64,000 bases of DNA. Origin: Echinococcus granulosus. Its lineage: Eukaryota; Platyhelminthes; Cestoda; Cyclophyllidea; Taeniidae. The stretch's first letter is position 1. Every line of letters starts with the position of its first letter. The position numbers were made by a program, and so were the translations under genes. The notes beneath the pieces were generated by a model that saw only the letters and a list, made by a program, of their open reading frames with translations, had not been told where the DNA came from and did not search any database. The stretch is taken from NCBI RefSeq assembly GCF_000524195.1, contig NW_020170387.1, positions 1,271,987 through 1,335,986 on the forward strand. Direction: 5' to 3'. Of this stretch, positions 12,978 to 26,800 are shown piece by piece.

Positions 12978-15117
12978 CTGAAGTACTCACAACTACCCAA
13001 TTCGTTTATTGGTGTGTTAGAGTTAACTTGAGCCAGTGGATATTACTTTTTAGGCATGTTGGGAGATTGTGGGTGGAAATTCGGTCATTTTACAATAAGA
13101 GACCGTGCGAAGCCAAACAACGCTATAAGCATAAGATGTCCACGGATTTCATTGACTTGCAGTGGTGATAGTTTTTCGCTCTTTATAGATTCAAGCAGAG
13201 AAATTTTTTGCATTGTTAAATGCCAATTTGCAAATAAAATTAAAGGTTTCGATCTAATAAAAGCACCTTCAATAGACGCATTTTATGCCGCACAAAGCGT
13301 TCTAACACTAATATTGGGTAGCAGTACGCAGATAACGTGAATAAGTACTTATGTGTTAAAAAGGATAATACAAGCAATTCACAGAAGTGTAGTTTTGTTC
13401 CAGTAGCTGGAAAGACCATTTATTTATAAAATTCGGCCCAATACGTGGCAGACCTTTTCTCATCATACACGAATAATATAATGATTATGCATGTTCATAT
13501 TCTATAATGTTGGTAACAACTCAGACCAATAATGCGGTGTACTTTCGACGAAATACAACATCTGAATATGTCCAATCTTTAGAAATTTCTGTAAAAGTTT
13601 GCCAACAACACATAGCTCAGGTTGTTTAGGCTACAACTGTGCAGCTCTTAACAGCTTGGATACGGGTCTCAAGTTTTCCAACTGAGGGGCACAAGGAGCA
13701 CTTTCGCTGCTAAAATTTTTGGGGAGAATTAATTAAAATTCTTTCTTAAACGGCTCTGCCCTGTCCAATGTGGAAGAAAAAATGGAAAAGAGCATATCCA
13801 GTGGCGTCGACGTCTAAATCACTTGAGGCCATTTACTTATCCGTCGCCAAATTTGCAAGGGGTAAGTGGATTTGCTAATTTTCTATTCCTCTAAACTCGT
13901 TTAACCTACACTAATACATATTACCGAAGTCTTTTCCAAAATAGCATTCAGGCATGTCGTGGATCATCTTCAATTTCATGCAGTTATAGAAGTATTTTCT
14001 GCTAAAATATTTGTGTCTACTTATATTGCGTCAACATCATAGAATAAATCCCATTTTTAGTCTTGTGATCTATGCTCTTCTTTGACTCATAAAATTTCTG
14101 GTACCCTAAATTACCGCATTTGCTATCAGGGACGCGTAATCGAACTTGCACAGAGGCATTCCTACATCCCTCTTGTGCAATGGTGTTATTATCATGGCGG
14201 CATTTGTGAGAAACAGACACGATGAGACTTAATTCCTAGAAATTACTGTTTTAAACATCCCCGTAAATTCATCCCCTTGGGAAAAGGCTTAGGAAACTAA
14301 TCCTCAAAACAGAAGTGATTTATTATGGTGAATTGTTGGAAGAATTTGCCTGTGTGTTCCGCTTCGCTTTGTATTTAAGAAATTGTGTGCAGATTTTAAT
14401 GGCATTTTAAGATTTAAAATTTACAGAATAACTTACTCGAAAATCATCCAAAAATACAAATACCACACTGAACCGTGATAGCTACAACAAATGCTCACAA
14501 AATTGTATAATGACAAGATAAAGTGCAGACCAGGGTTTGAAATAATAGGGACGTGGACCACCAGTAAGACAAGTTAATCAAAATTAATGGTCTTTACAAC
14601 TTCAAATATCACAAATGATGACACGTTCGGCATTATTTACGCACCACATATTCTTATTTATTTTAGGCATGATCGGTCATTTATGGTCATATGACTTTAC
14701 TTTTGTGCATAATCACAAAGCAGAGTATCAAGTGGGTTGAAATGCTTGCTCAACGGTAACAGTTTAATTACCACAAATGAAATGGTATTTTGACATTTGG
14801 GAATGATGTTTGGTATTTTGAGCATTTATTTAAGTGACGATCTGCAGAGGTTTTCTGCTTTATTTACTGACTCAACCTTTTGGATACTTCATCTGAGTTG
14901 CAATCCTATCCGCTTGAGACCTGAATTAAAGGGGGCAAGTTTTGAACATACCACATTATTGTTTATGCCAATGCTGGCTTCAGCTGTCCCATCGGAGGGT
15001 ACCATGTGAGAAGCAGCAAGATCCCCGATAACCGCTGAGCTATGAGTGTCGCTGTAGCATAAATACGCTAGAGTGAGTGAGCGACCTCGCAGTTCCCGGT
15101 CTGAATGCAGTAGGCTA

Positions 15118-15152
15118 CACACGCCCGCATGCATGCACGCACGTACGCATGC
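15118..15152. repeat. Simple repeat, GCATGC/GCACGTAC type
   Basis: A degenerate run of CGCATGCATGCACGCACGTA and its variants. Several overlapping open frames on both strands pass through it because it lacks stop codons; these are compositional. Confidence 0.7.
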
Positions 15153-18100
15153 CTACCTGTCCGTCCCACCAACTTCACACCTGGCCAGGTGCGAGTGCGC
15201 CCTTTGCTGCTGGGCCACGCAAAAGAGAACTTGCCCAACTGTCCACCGTGTTTCTCTTTTCCAAGGTGAAGCAGGGGAAGGAATCCCATTACTACCCAGA
15301 CAAAAAAATACCAGTCAAATTACCGGATTTACGTAGTTTTTATTATGTTACCAAGCTACTCCTGTGGCATAAAAGCGAAGTTCGCTTACTTGATGACCTC
15401 AAGTAGAGCAAGGCAATTACAATACTTAAAAAGAAAATAAAGCTAGATTTAAGACTAGTGCCTTACCGATAGCAAACATAAAGCGTATATTCCCAACAGG
15501 TGATGATAGTAATTTTCGCAAGGAAGATTTGTGAATTTATTCAATCTATGTAAATTTGTTGAAAAGAAGTCTAATCGCTTAGAAACTATTTATTCAGGGA
15601 GCTAGAAGTCCTAATTGATAATTTTAACAAAGACTTTGTCACTTTCAGCTACGCTCCTTTACACGTATCTTTGGTATTCCGCATGCACTGTTATATAAGT
15701 AAATTACATTCCATATGAAACCTCTTTTTGAGAATCAAAAGATGATACGAATAAAGCATTATGGGCCTTTTCACTGTTTCTGAAAAGGCCTTAAAACTTG
15801 CTGATTTTGCATATTTTACGTTAATGGACTTATAAATAGCCGGCTGAACTGTCAATAGGTATCCGAGTTTCACTTCACAAAGGAAAGGGCAAACAATGAG
15901 CACAAAAAGTGTTGTATCGTTGCCAAGACAAGAATAACCACTATGTCAGTAAATTTGTATCCATATTCCTTTCAGTAGGGAATCTGATCATGCAAAGAAA
16001 TTCTTCCAACTTAATTAACTAAATTGTGAGAGATTCTTTTTCATCACATACCAGCGGACTTGAATGGGACCTTGAATAGTGAAATTACTTAAATCGTCCC
16101 CTATCAAATCTGCGATGGGATTGGTCCTTAAAAGCTCACTAGCGCAATATTTCAGATTTTCAACAGATTTAGTGGTAGTTGATTACAGCTAAATGCATAG
16201 TTGTTACATTCACTTTTTTCCCTCATTCTAAAGCATCCAGTGGAAATTAAAACTTCATTTGATGGAAATTGATCGTGGCAGTGATGTTTGATTAGCTCCA
16301 ACCGAATACCACACGCTAATAATTTGATACGATCTTACCACTACGTTGCCGTGGCAACGCTTTACGATCCATTATGCACCGTCAACTGAGGAGACCAATG
16401 CGAGCTATAGTTTGCTCCTTAAACAAAGCACCCTCCTTCTGTTTGAGCTAACGGGAAAAATGCATGAATTAAAAGTTCATTGCATTTAAATAGAAGGAGT
16501 TAACTGCTCCTAGAACCGCATATGAATATTTAAAATTCAAGTTTGCTATACTCTGAACTGAGGCAATAGTAAATCTAGCGACAGGATTAGCTTGACACAT
16601 GACCTATGATATGCATACTTGTTTGTAGCAAGAAATAGCCAACTTCAAGTGTTTAAAAGGGCAAAATCCAAAAACTTTCTATTTCCGGTGTTTAAATTTC
16701 GCTGTTTGTGTTCGTGCTATTACATTAGGTGGACCGACAATAATGTGCTGTCGTGATCTCTACGCACAAGTCGAAACACCTGAAAGATATTAGTAGCCTA
16801 CCTAACTTAAGTCAGTTTTCCACAAAATAAGATTAAACATAGCTAAACACAATTATTGTGGATTTGCGCTTCAGAAATTCTTGTTTCGAATTGACCAAAC
16901 TAATTTCGAGCCAGCTGCATATTTATTTTTGCACTGATTCTTATCTGACTTCAAGGAATCACTGACTTTGAGCGGATACAGGAGTTAATTTTTTCCAGAA
17001 TTTCTTTTTCTGTGGAAATTTCTTTGATAAACACCTGCGCTCTCCGAAGACAAGCCACCTTTAACTGGGTTAACATTTTTTTCCAATACGGCGCCGACCC
17101 GTTCCGAGGCTTAAATGCACCGAAAATCCACAAATTATCCATCTTTGTAAAACATTACGAGGACTGTTAAATCATTTTAATCTTCGACAAGTACAATTTA
17201 GACACAATGTTTATTTAGTTCCTATCCAAATACCTGTCTTATCAATGGGCAATTTCTAATTTTTGAGGTAAGTGATTTAAACCCCATTTTACTTATACAT
17301 TGGGTAAAACAGCAGATCTGGGTAAAATCTTCACGCTTTTTGGCACACTGGAAAAGGCTACAACGTTGATTAAGTATCAAAGATGAGTCTGCACTTGACA
17401 TGGATTTAATGAACCTTCTCTTTATTTATTTGTTAACTGCACTTCCTTCAATAAATCCCCTAAATGAATGTAAAATTGCGAACGTAATGCGAATAGGCAG
17501 ATGGAAGACATGAATGGAAAGCATGCAGAGAGACTAGTCAATATGAAATGGTTGGGTTTACTTACGGCCTGTTTTGATGTTGATGTGAGCAGGAAAGTGC
17601 TTCCAGTGCACATACATACTAGCCACCTAGTTTTCGTTTTAACCTAAAAACTCGGCCAATTAAAACTTTCTGCGGAGTTCTGACTCTATTTCGTAAAAGG
17701 TTACTTTTGTATTTGTCAGTAAATACATATTTGTTGATTTAGAAAGCACTGGAATACATAAATTATTCCTATGTGTGAATTACGTTTATACTCCACAAAT
17801 GGGCAAGAACAGGGTTTTTAAATGCTGAGGAAAAATATAGTATTAGTCGTTCCACAACCTTTAAATTTGTTTCTGTACATAAAAACAAGGCATAATATTG
17901 TCAAGAGAGTTCCCTCCTTCTAATCGCCATATCTAAAGTAAATCGTGGAGTCAAATAAAATAAAAGATTTTAATGTCACTTGACCTATTAGGAGAAAATT
18001 TACCTCCTGTTTTTAATCTGCTCCGAAACTATTGAATCCATCACTAACTTCCGTTTAAATATCAATGAGTTCCAAAATTTGCATTGCGATTTTAAGAGAT

Positions 18101-18721
18101 GAAATGGCAATCGTGGGTGTGTGTAGACGCAGCTTCAAGCCGGCACCTCGGTGGACTAATAACCCATGACGGCTGCATACATGACGCATGACCTGCCAAA
18201 AAATTAATGACATTCAGGGCTGAAGTGATATTTAACTAAACAGAATAATAATACTTTAACCGGAGAAATGCAAGCTAATAATATAATAAAGAAGAAGCCG
18301 TTCTTAAAATGGAAATCGCTTAAGCTGTATAACGCTTTCGGCAAGTGGTGGCAAATACTATGTCTTGTTGAAGAACACGTATGCAAAAGATAGGAATGAA
18401 GAATACACCCAAAATAGATAGTAAGCGGACAAACGAAAGGGATATTTAAACAAAGAAATCACAAAAGCAATCGCCATCCGCTAGAATGAGGCTATTTAAA
18501 TATTCCTTTAAATAGCTCTAGAAGTAGAGTTTTTCAGCGCCGAAACATGATCGAGAATTTCTTTTTCTACAATAACATGTTCATCGGCATTCGTGCAAAA
18601 GAACCCTTCAGGAATGGAGATTTTCTTCTCTTAGAATTCCAACTTTTGCCTAATTTGCAGTTTGCGCCTGTTCGACTTCAACGTGAACTAAATATTCGAG
18701 TTCTCACCACTGCATAAACGC

Positions 18722-19470
18722 ATGCAGTTTAGCAAACGCTGCACCTCCACAATAATCAACTCTTCATTGCATCATAACCCGATCAACCCCATGTCACGTC
18801 AACTGTCATTTAGTTGCACGAGGGAAAACTTAAGGGCTGGTCTTCTTTTCACGCCTTTCAGTACTTGCCACGTAGACAGCCTCATTGGATTGCCGTTAGC
18901 ACTACGCGCATCGCATGCACCCCAAGCCCTCCCCCATTCACTTGGCACTGTGGCCTCCATGCATTTTCAGATGCAGCCGTCTTTCACAAAGCCGTCAGGT
19001 GGCCTCTACTTGGACAAGAACACGTGCTACTACGACTACCGGAGGTCACGATGTTATTCGCGTTTCTCCATCTGCACTCGGGTCCCCATGAGGACTTCAG
19101 ACAGTGATGCGTCTGTCTGCACACTGCGTGCTATCAGGCGAGTACCTGCCACTCCACAACTGCTCCAACACATCCCACCTCATCTCCACCACGTTCTAAA
19201 CCAGACGCAGTTCGTGCGAACCAACGACGAGGAGCGCTTCTCTACTTGCCTACGCTTCAGTCAACAAGGGCCTCACTAGACTCCCACGACCCTCTTTCCT
19301 CACCTCACCCCTCCTCTCCTCTCAAAAAGGCCACTAAACACTTGAATAGGTTTTCATCCCTCTCCTTCTCGTTTCGCCCACCCTGTTTGTGCCATTGGCA
19401 ACTTTCCCAGTGTACATATTGTCTATATTTGCGGTTTGTAGTCCAACATATAAATAAAAAAGAAAGTGGT
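18722..19470 (+). other. GC-rich island with a 185-codon ATG frame, product not recognised
   Basis: A block distinctly richer in G+C than its surroundings begins near 18.7 kb and fades after 19.4 kb. One frame is open from an ATG at 18,722 to a stop at 19,279, a second frame is open within it, and the reverse strand is interrupted. The inferred product is rich in Ser, His, Cys and Arg and shows no domain, signal peptide or membrane helix that I recognise. AATAAA occurs near 19,450, so this could be a terminal exon with a 3' UTR, a noncoding transcript or a compositional artefact. Open frames come easily in GC-rich DNA, so I give it low weight. Confidence 0.25.
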
Positions 19471-21495
19471 TTATAAATGTGTGAGGTGTAGGAACTAGCA
19501 CATACAATTTAATTTTAGATAAAATCCAAGTAGCCAATGTAGGCCGATTTTCTTTTAGCCCACCTGGAAGCTGATTAAAATCGAAACCCGTTAAGAAGAG
19601 GCTTCTGAAGATTGCATTAAGTGCGCAACCTTTTTTACCACAAGATTTTGGCTTCAGGGGTACCCATTTAGCCCTTATCTTATTATTTGGAGCTGTGTTT
19701 GTCTTTGTCTTTTCTTGGAGTTACTTTGAAATCAACCTGCTTTAAATAATGTCTGCATTGTTCTCTTAAATGCACTTACTCAAGGGCACCACTATGCATG
19801 GACTTAAACCATCCCAAACGGCCAACTGGTGCATAAAAACCATTTCCATTTAAGCCATTGTAATTACCTGTGAAACCTTATAAGGATAAAGTACAAAAAG
19901 ATAAGTGTTAAATTTGTTTAATATTAAAATGGGATTTTAATTTTTCCCTCCTTGAGTCATCATAATGCGAGCCTTGTAGAATGTACCCGCATGCCAGCAT
20001 TTGAATTGGAGTCTACATTGATTAAGAAATTTGGTTAATCTTCTGCAGCCATCCTGTATTGCTCCTCCTCAAAGTGCCAATACATTCAGCACGTATGCAT
20101 TGGATCACTACAGTTTACTCCCACTATTTGGGGAGATCAGCATTTATGCATACTTAAATAGCACTACTAATCATCATTCAACATTCGAACTGTCCAAAGA
20201 GTAGGCTAATTTTGAAGCAGCCGTTGGAAAAAATCTACAATCTTGCTTATTCCAATGTATTTTTGGAGAGGTGTTGCAAATTCACAATTGCAGTGCTTTT
20301 TTATATAGTTAATAGAAAAAAAGGACGAAACAAGGAACTTCATCTAGACTGCGGTAAGATGGATACCTATTTGAACTGAACACTATTAGTACTCAAGGAC
20401 TTCAGGCCAGTATTTTGAAATTGAGTGCTTTTCTAGTTGGTCTGGAGTATTATTGTTTGCTACATTATTTACGTTGTGAAAAATAAAACTACAAGAAAAG
20501 TCGTTTGCCAGCTTCAATATTGTGTCGAACAGCGGCCAATTTTTACTGCCTACACTTGCATCACACTTCGATTGGGAAACTCGTAATCTCGAAGTTCAAT
20601 GGACTAAAAATTAATAGGCAGCCATTAATGTTGAAATTAATTCGATTTTTGCAAAATGTCAATTTTATTGTAATGAGGACCAAAAATTTGCAACAATTTA
20701 TTCTAGCAGTGACTGTGAACTTTTCTACAAAGCGGGAATCGGGGACATAAAAGAAGACAAATGAACGAGTGCTCAAATTAGCTGAAATTCGATGGTGTGC
20801 TTTACGTAGGCCTGGTAGGAAAGTTACTGCGAAGGTTTCATCAGCAAACTTAAGAAGTATATTTCAAAAGCTGTCACCGTTATAAGTACAGGTACATTCA
20901 TTTTGATTAAGATGATATCTCTAATGGAATGCCCATTCTTCTGGAGTCTCTAGTGATGCGTGAAGCTGTTTATAATGCAGAAGCGGAGCATTAATGGATT
21001 ATCAGACACTCCACTGACATCTGCTTATCCACTTTATTTGACTTTGGGGTAGAGTTAAATGGCCCCTACTAAGTATGGCCATGAGGATCTCATCAAACTG
21101 TTTATTACGTGTAATGAATTTTAGCAAGCAGTCTGCAGACAAAGGGCCCCTTAATTTGTGCTTTCTGACTGACAAGAAAGAAGGGAAAAAGAGCGGGCAA
21201 CCATGACAACTGTTGCAATATTAGGACCATCAAAAAGCAAAATCTACAGACAGGTTACCATAAAAGCAACATTCGATTTCTTTGTATCGCTCCCTGTGTG
21301 CTTTCACAGTTATCTTCCGCTAAACGTATACCAAGCAATTATCTGTATAAGTTGCGGTATTTCTTTAAAAACAGAAGGTTCTTAGTAAAATAGGATTGCT
21401 TAGTGGGGCAGCATAAAGAGGGGGTTATTGCAGCCGTTTCAAGGTTCGGAAAGGCAATTAAGGTAGGTGGGTTCTGTGTTTCAAAAAAGGATCCA

Positions 21496-21595
21496 NNNNN
21501 NNNNNNNNNNNNNNNNNNNNNNNNNNNNNNNNNNNNNNNNNNNNNNNNNNNNNNNNNNNNNNNNNNNNNNNNNNNNNNNNNNNNNNNNNNNNNNN
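21496..21595. other. Scaffold gap (100 N)
   Basis: Exactly 100 N. The left flank ends in CAAAAAAGGATCCA and the right flank begins AGCCCGGGAAGACTG. No gene is interrupted that I can recognise. Confidence 0.95.
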
Positions 21596-22779
21596 AGCCC
21601 GGGAAGACTGTTAGCTAGGGCTTAGTGTGAGGCAAACATTTGCGCATAATTTGTAAATTCCACTGTAAGTTGTCCCCGAAGGAGACTTGTAATCATAAAC
21701 GGTCATTGCTACAAATATAATTTAATGCTAAGTTAATATTATGTAAATGCGGAATACTTGGTTTGTCGTTACCGAATAAAATTATTTCGATTGGTACAAT
21801 TTAATAGTTTTTGTTCAAGACAGCAAACAGCTGATTTTCTTAATTAAAACAAAATTAACAAATAAACAAGTTGTACTTTGTCTAAGACAATTCAGAATAG
21901 CTCAGAACTATGTTCATGTTACACAGTCGGCAGGAAATTACAGCTCAGAACACTTAAGCCACTTAATTTATTTTTAACGTATATTTGACCAAAATTGGGA
22001 TATCCTAAAGTTTCATGAGGAATGAAAATGGTTAAAATTGGAAGGATTCCGAAATTTTAAGGTCATATTGAAAATATGACAATTTGTCGTGATAGTGCGA
22101 TATTATAAATTGCGGTGTTGTGTTTGAGTTTTTCTAGGAAAATAAACTTTGAGGTCTAGTGAATTCCGCGATGCATGGCCTGAGAGCTTCATGAAAGGCA
22201 TTGCATTAATAACCTGCTCTTTTTACAGCCCACGAATGGGCGTGTGTTTTCGATAACGTGTACGTGTGGGATCACTCGCTTTTCCTTCAGAAAATATCAA
22301 CAATGGACCACCACCGAATGGCCTCATGACATTTCCCACCTCACACTCCGACATTTCGGCCAACCACAGCAACAGCTATCATCGCTTCCCAACCCACCAT
22401 TTTGTGCATATTTTATCCACTTTCCCCTCCAGCCATATTTTGCATCAGATATTGCCAAACCACTTCAATGAACCATGTCAAGTAAGCCAAAGAAATTTCT
22501 TGCGCACAAAAATTTCAAAAGGAGAATAAACAAGATTTATTTAGAACTGTAAATCATACCTGTTATTAAAGGAATCTAAAAAATCTGATATTTTAGGGTT
22601 TTAGGCAACAATCATGTATTTACTTTTATTGTGGATGGAAATGAGGAGCATTTCACAACCAATAAAAGCTAATCTCTTCGGAATGACTTAGAGACTAAGC
22701 AAATTTGTTTTTAAAAAATCATAAAAATTTATGGTAGCAATAATTTAAAGTGTTTTTATTTTAGGTTGATAAATTCGGT

Positions 22780-22793
22780 GGGGGGGGGGGGGG
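22780..22793. repeat. G homopolymer (14 G)
   Basis: An uninterrupted run of 14 G in AT-rich DNA. The length may be inaccurate in the assembly. Confidence 0.9.
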
Positions 22794-23803
22794 CGCCAAC
22801 CTTAAGTATTGATGCCTTAAACATCCATTAAATTGTACCCACAAAGTATTTGACTATTTATTTAAGATTTATACTAAACAAATCGCAAATAAAAAGTAAA
22901 GTGAATGTGGATTTAAAGGCCCAAAAGAATGTGCGCCAAGAAAATTGCAGGAAGGGAGTTCTTCTGCTACTATTGTGCTTGTTCCATAATGGATTTGCAC
23001 TTCATAAAAATGCTACAATAAACTTAAAGGAAATGCACAAGGCCCAAGATATATTGGGCCTATTCAGCATTGCAGATTCACTCTGTACAGCAATCTTCGC
23101 CCGCGTTTTGTGTGTGTGTGTATCCGGAAGGGCGTGGTGTTCCATTAGCTGATTATGTGGTGATGAACCTGCAAAGATTCAACCCATTGCCTACATAAAT
23201 ACTGCCTGCTTTCCAATTCACTATTTCTTTGAAACGACGCAATTGCCATGGCTGCGCCCTTTCGTTCAGAGAGATATGGCACCAACAATTGTTTAAATAT
23301 TGCATTTAAATGGATGTCAGCGCTTTGCTCCAAAAAATGCTACTCTTCAAGTTACACAGTATACCGAAGTGGATAGGACTTCTCACTGCACTTTCCCTTA
23401 GTATTTTCGGTTGTAATCGTAGCACTTACGCCTGTTGATTAATATTTTATTACTATTGTAATAAATCAAATATCAAGTAGCGCAAGTTGGTATACTTCCA
23501 ATTCCCGCTTATATTGTGCCCAATTTTTCCCTGAGCACTCATTTCTTTAGCAGACTCTGCATCAAAAATACATTCCCAGTCTCAACTTATCTGTCAGCCT
23601 CCAAGCAAACATTACATGAAAGATGGTAACCTTTGCCAATCAATTTTATGACGGCCCTCTCACTACTCGCAGTTGATTCACAGTTTTCATTCGGAAATCT
23701 GCTTGGCGCAAACATGGTGATACCGAAGCACAAGAATAAGTCTAAATCCCTTTGCAACCTTGGCCTCTGCCATGTTAGCCTAAGATTTGCAGAAAAGGCA
23801 CAG

Positions 23804-26800
23804 TTACAGTGAGCAGGAGTACGGACTTACGGAACAGGCTCTCTCACCGCAAGAATACATTTTTAGGAAGAGGCCAGCAATTTGCGTGACAGTGAGGTCC
23901 TCCATCTCCTGACTCCATCCACAGCGTGTGACAAGGTACATCATGGCTGGCAGATGGCAAGAGGGACCTAAGTCCTTGCAGCCAGGCATCTCTATCCTAA
24001 AACCTGCGTCCGACAAAACCAGTAATAGGCAGCTAGTTCAATTATGCAAAGCCGGCTTGGCTCTACCTAATCCTAACTCTTCTACTTTATTCCAAGCAAA
24101 AAATTGCATTGATGATGCCGCACTTGAGTTTAAGCCTTTAAAGATCTTCAATGGATTTTATCTTGAGTATGAACAATTAGACTTGTACTGAAATGACAGT
24201 AGAATATTTCTTTAACATTCATATGTAACATTTAACCAATCATAACTTCGTTAAAAGAACATTTTCTAGCTTACCAGATAGGAGGTATTTGCCTTTGTGG
24301 CGCGGAAACATTGTGTTAGTGATGCCACAGCTTGTGCCTTGAATGAAGTAGATATCGACACGCTCATGTAACCGCAAAGATCCTTTGACGGAGTGGAGAA
24401 CTTTGATAGGAATGCTGGCTCCGGAATAGGGCCACCCGGAGCTGGAATGACTTCCACGTAGGCCATAGAATGGCTTCGACTCCAAGACATCTACTTCCGC
24501 CAATATAACTGGAATCATAAAAAACGTGTAGTTTCGGCGTCATATTATTCTCTCTGTTAAATTGTGTGATAATAGGTGATTAGCTGTTTGCCAAGCTGGC
24601 TTTTAACCCTGAAACTAGCCAAGTTCTAGTATGGTAATGACTGTAAATGAAAGCAAAAAGATTAATTCAGTGTTTAGAATAGTACACTGATATTGCATAA
24701 ATTGATTTATAGCAGTCTTAATGATTAAGTACCTAATTAGTAGTAATGAATAGGTATTTTCAGTTATAAGTTTCATAAAGTGAATAAAGGCAGTAGTATT
24801 TAATCATTTTACCAGTTAGCTATTACTTATATTAATGGTTTTCACGAACCACAAATTTAATATTTCAATTCCACAAGCAGACAAGTGTGCACCCGGGTAA
24901 GAGGTAGGAAACCAGACGTTTTGTCCAATACATAGTGCGGGAGATAATCTTTAGAATTAAAAGCATCTAACAAAGGATTCCTTACATAACATGGCATAAT
25001 ATGCTTTTTCTTGAGTATTTTTTGGGTTTGGCTAAGTATTGAAAGCTCAGGAATTACTACTTTGGAAAAGGCTTAGTGAAGAAATGCCATCGAAGTGGTT
25101 AATAGGATTACAACATTGCAGACTAGACACTGGAGGCTGCATCGTCGGTGCAAGTTTATTTCGAATAATACACTTACACGCGCAACGAGGTTCAACTCTG
25201 TCTTCAAGTTTTGGTATGATGTGCCAAATGCTCCCAGGTGCTTAAAAGTCGGTCTTTGAACGGAGAGTAATGCAGATTAGGGCAAAGTTTACCTCATTAA
25301 ATGTCCTCATCCTAGGTTTAGTTTTCTACTCATTAAAATATCACTGTAGATAGTTTATCATCAGTTTTTGCTCAACTATAGCAACACCAGAAACAGGACA
25401 ATTCTAAGTATATACAAAGGGAGTTAGAATATGACTGCATGGAGCAAAACTTTAAATGGCACAGTTTGTGTGGTGCCCATTAAAACAATGCTTGGTGATG
25501 CTTTTGCGCAAAAGTGGTTATTTATTTGCTAAACTAAATTTTATTTCTCATTCGAACCAACTCCTCCCATGTTTAATTTTGAAATATATGCTGCATTTCC
25601 AAAACAAATAAAAAAATTGCTCCCGTTATTCCCATAATTCTTATTTGTTTTGCTTATATCTACGCATAATGGTTACTGCGTATTCAAAAACATTTTAAGC
25701 AAACTGGATCTAAAAACCGCGTATTTAATACAAATTTTTAACGCTTTCTGGTTGTTTAGTTAATTAGGGACATGTATGAAAAGTGGGCGATGGTTGCAGC
25801 AATCCTTCAAGTAAGTAAACAGCCTTAACTCCGTTATTTTAGCACCCTGGAAAAGAGGCAAGATTTTTGTTCAGCACAAGCAGTCTAGCCACTGTAAAGA
25901 GTCCTTCTAACGTTAAATTGTGGTTTTAAAGCGGTTACGCGATAACCATAATTACGGGCGAAGCTAAAAAGCTTTTAGGATGGATGCCAAAAGTTGCCTG
26001 TTCCTAACTTTTTCTGTAACAGATAGATCATTTTGAGTTTTGTGTCATTCAAAATATGTGGACAAATAATAATAACAAAAATATTTAAACTTTAGGCTGT
26101 ATTTTTTACATGCATAATTTCAGGGGTACTAAAGGGGACGAATCATAATTATGGGTCTCAAGAGGGCAAACTTTTACTGGTTTACCATCTTTTAGTAGAT
26201 GAGACACACTATCTCCAACACCCATTACGATTGCTACGTTACCTCATTCACTGTCCAAACAACCATACTTTTTAAAGCCTAGTTGGCCTTAGTAGAGATA
26301 AATGTTTGACGTGTTACGTAGGCAAAACGGAAAATCTACGCGAAAAATGGCTTCTTGAGCAGGCTAACTGAACAAAAACAGCATCCATCATGTCAATCCT
26401 GAAACGGCGCTTAAAACTTGCAATCACTGTCATGATGAGTGCTGTGTTTGAAGTGTCACCCAGGAAGGTTTTAACTTGTCCCACTGCACGACTTATGGCT
26501 TACTCTATTTTCCTTTTTAGTGCTTTAGCAGTGGGTTAATGCTCACGAACGTAAAAATACTTCTAGTATCCCTTTGCTATTATTAACCAGGCACCAAAAT
26601 TTCGTTCTCTAGAAGGAAGTATTTTAAGGATAACCTTCACGGTGTAAAATAGCGATCCAATAGTATCTTTGGCAGCCCCAACTTCATTTTAACTCAATGC
26701 TGGAAAGACACTATTTTCTAATTACATCTTTTACGCTGCAATAGGTTCCTCAACCACTCAGGCCAAAGAGATTCTTTACCACCATAACTTACTTCAGGCT

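Larger units (their letters stand above)
13000..23800. other. Intergenic, AT-rich, with a few islands
   Basis: No recognisable gene. Items worth noting are a GCATGC/GCACGTAC-rich simple tract at about 15,118-15,152, an unsupported open frame in a GC-rich island at 18.7-19.5 kb, a scaffold gap at 21,496-21,595, a C-rich island at 22.25-22.5 kb and a G homopolymer at 22,780-22,793. The remainder shows only chance-length frames. Confidence 0.55.

Noticed and set aside
15068..15406. Several overlapping frames on both strands
   Set aside because: The frames pass through a GCATGC/GCAC simple tract that lacks stops, and translations are low-complexity. Only the minus-strand ATG part is kept, as a weak exon candidate.
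22244..22529. Overlapping 75- and 87-codon frames in a C-rich patch
   Set aside because: Compositional openness, no motif, and no supporting splice or conserved translation.
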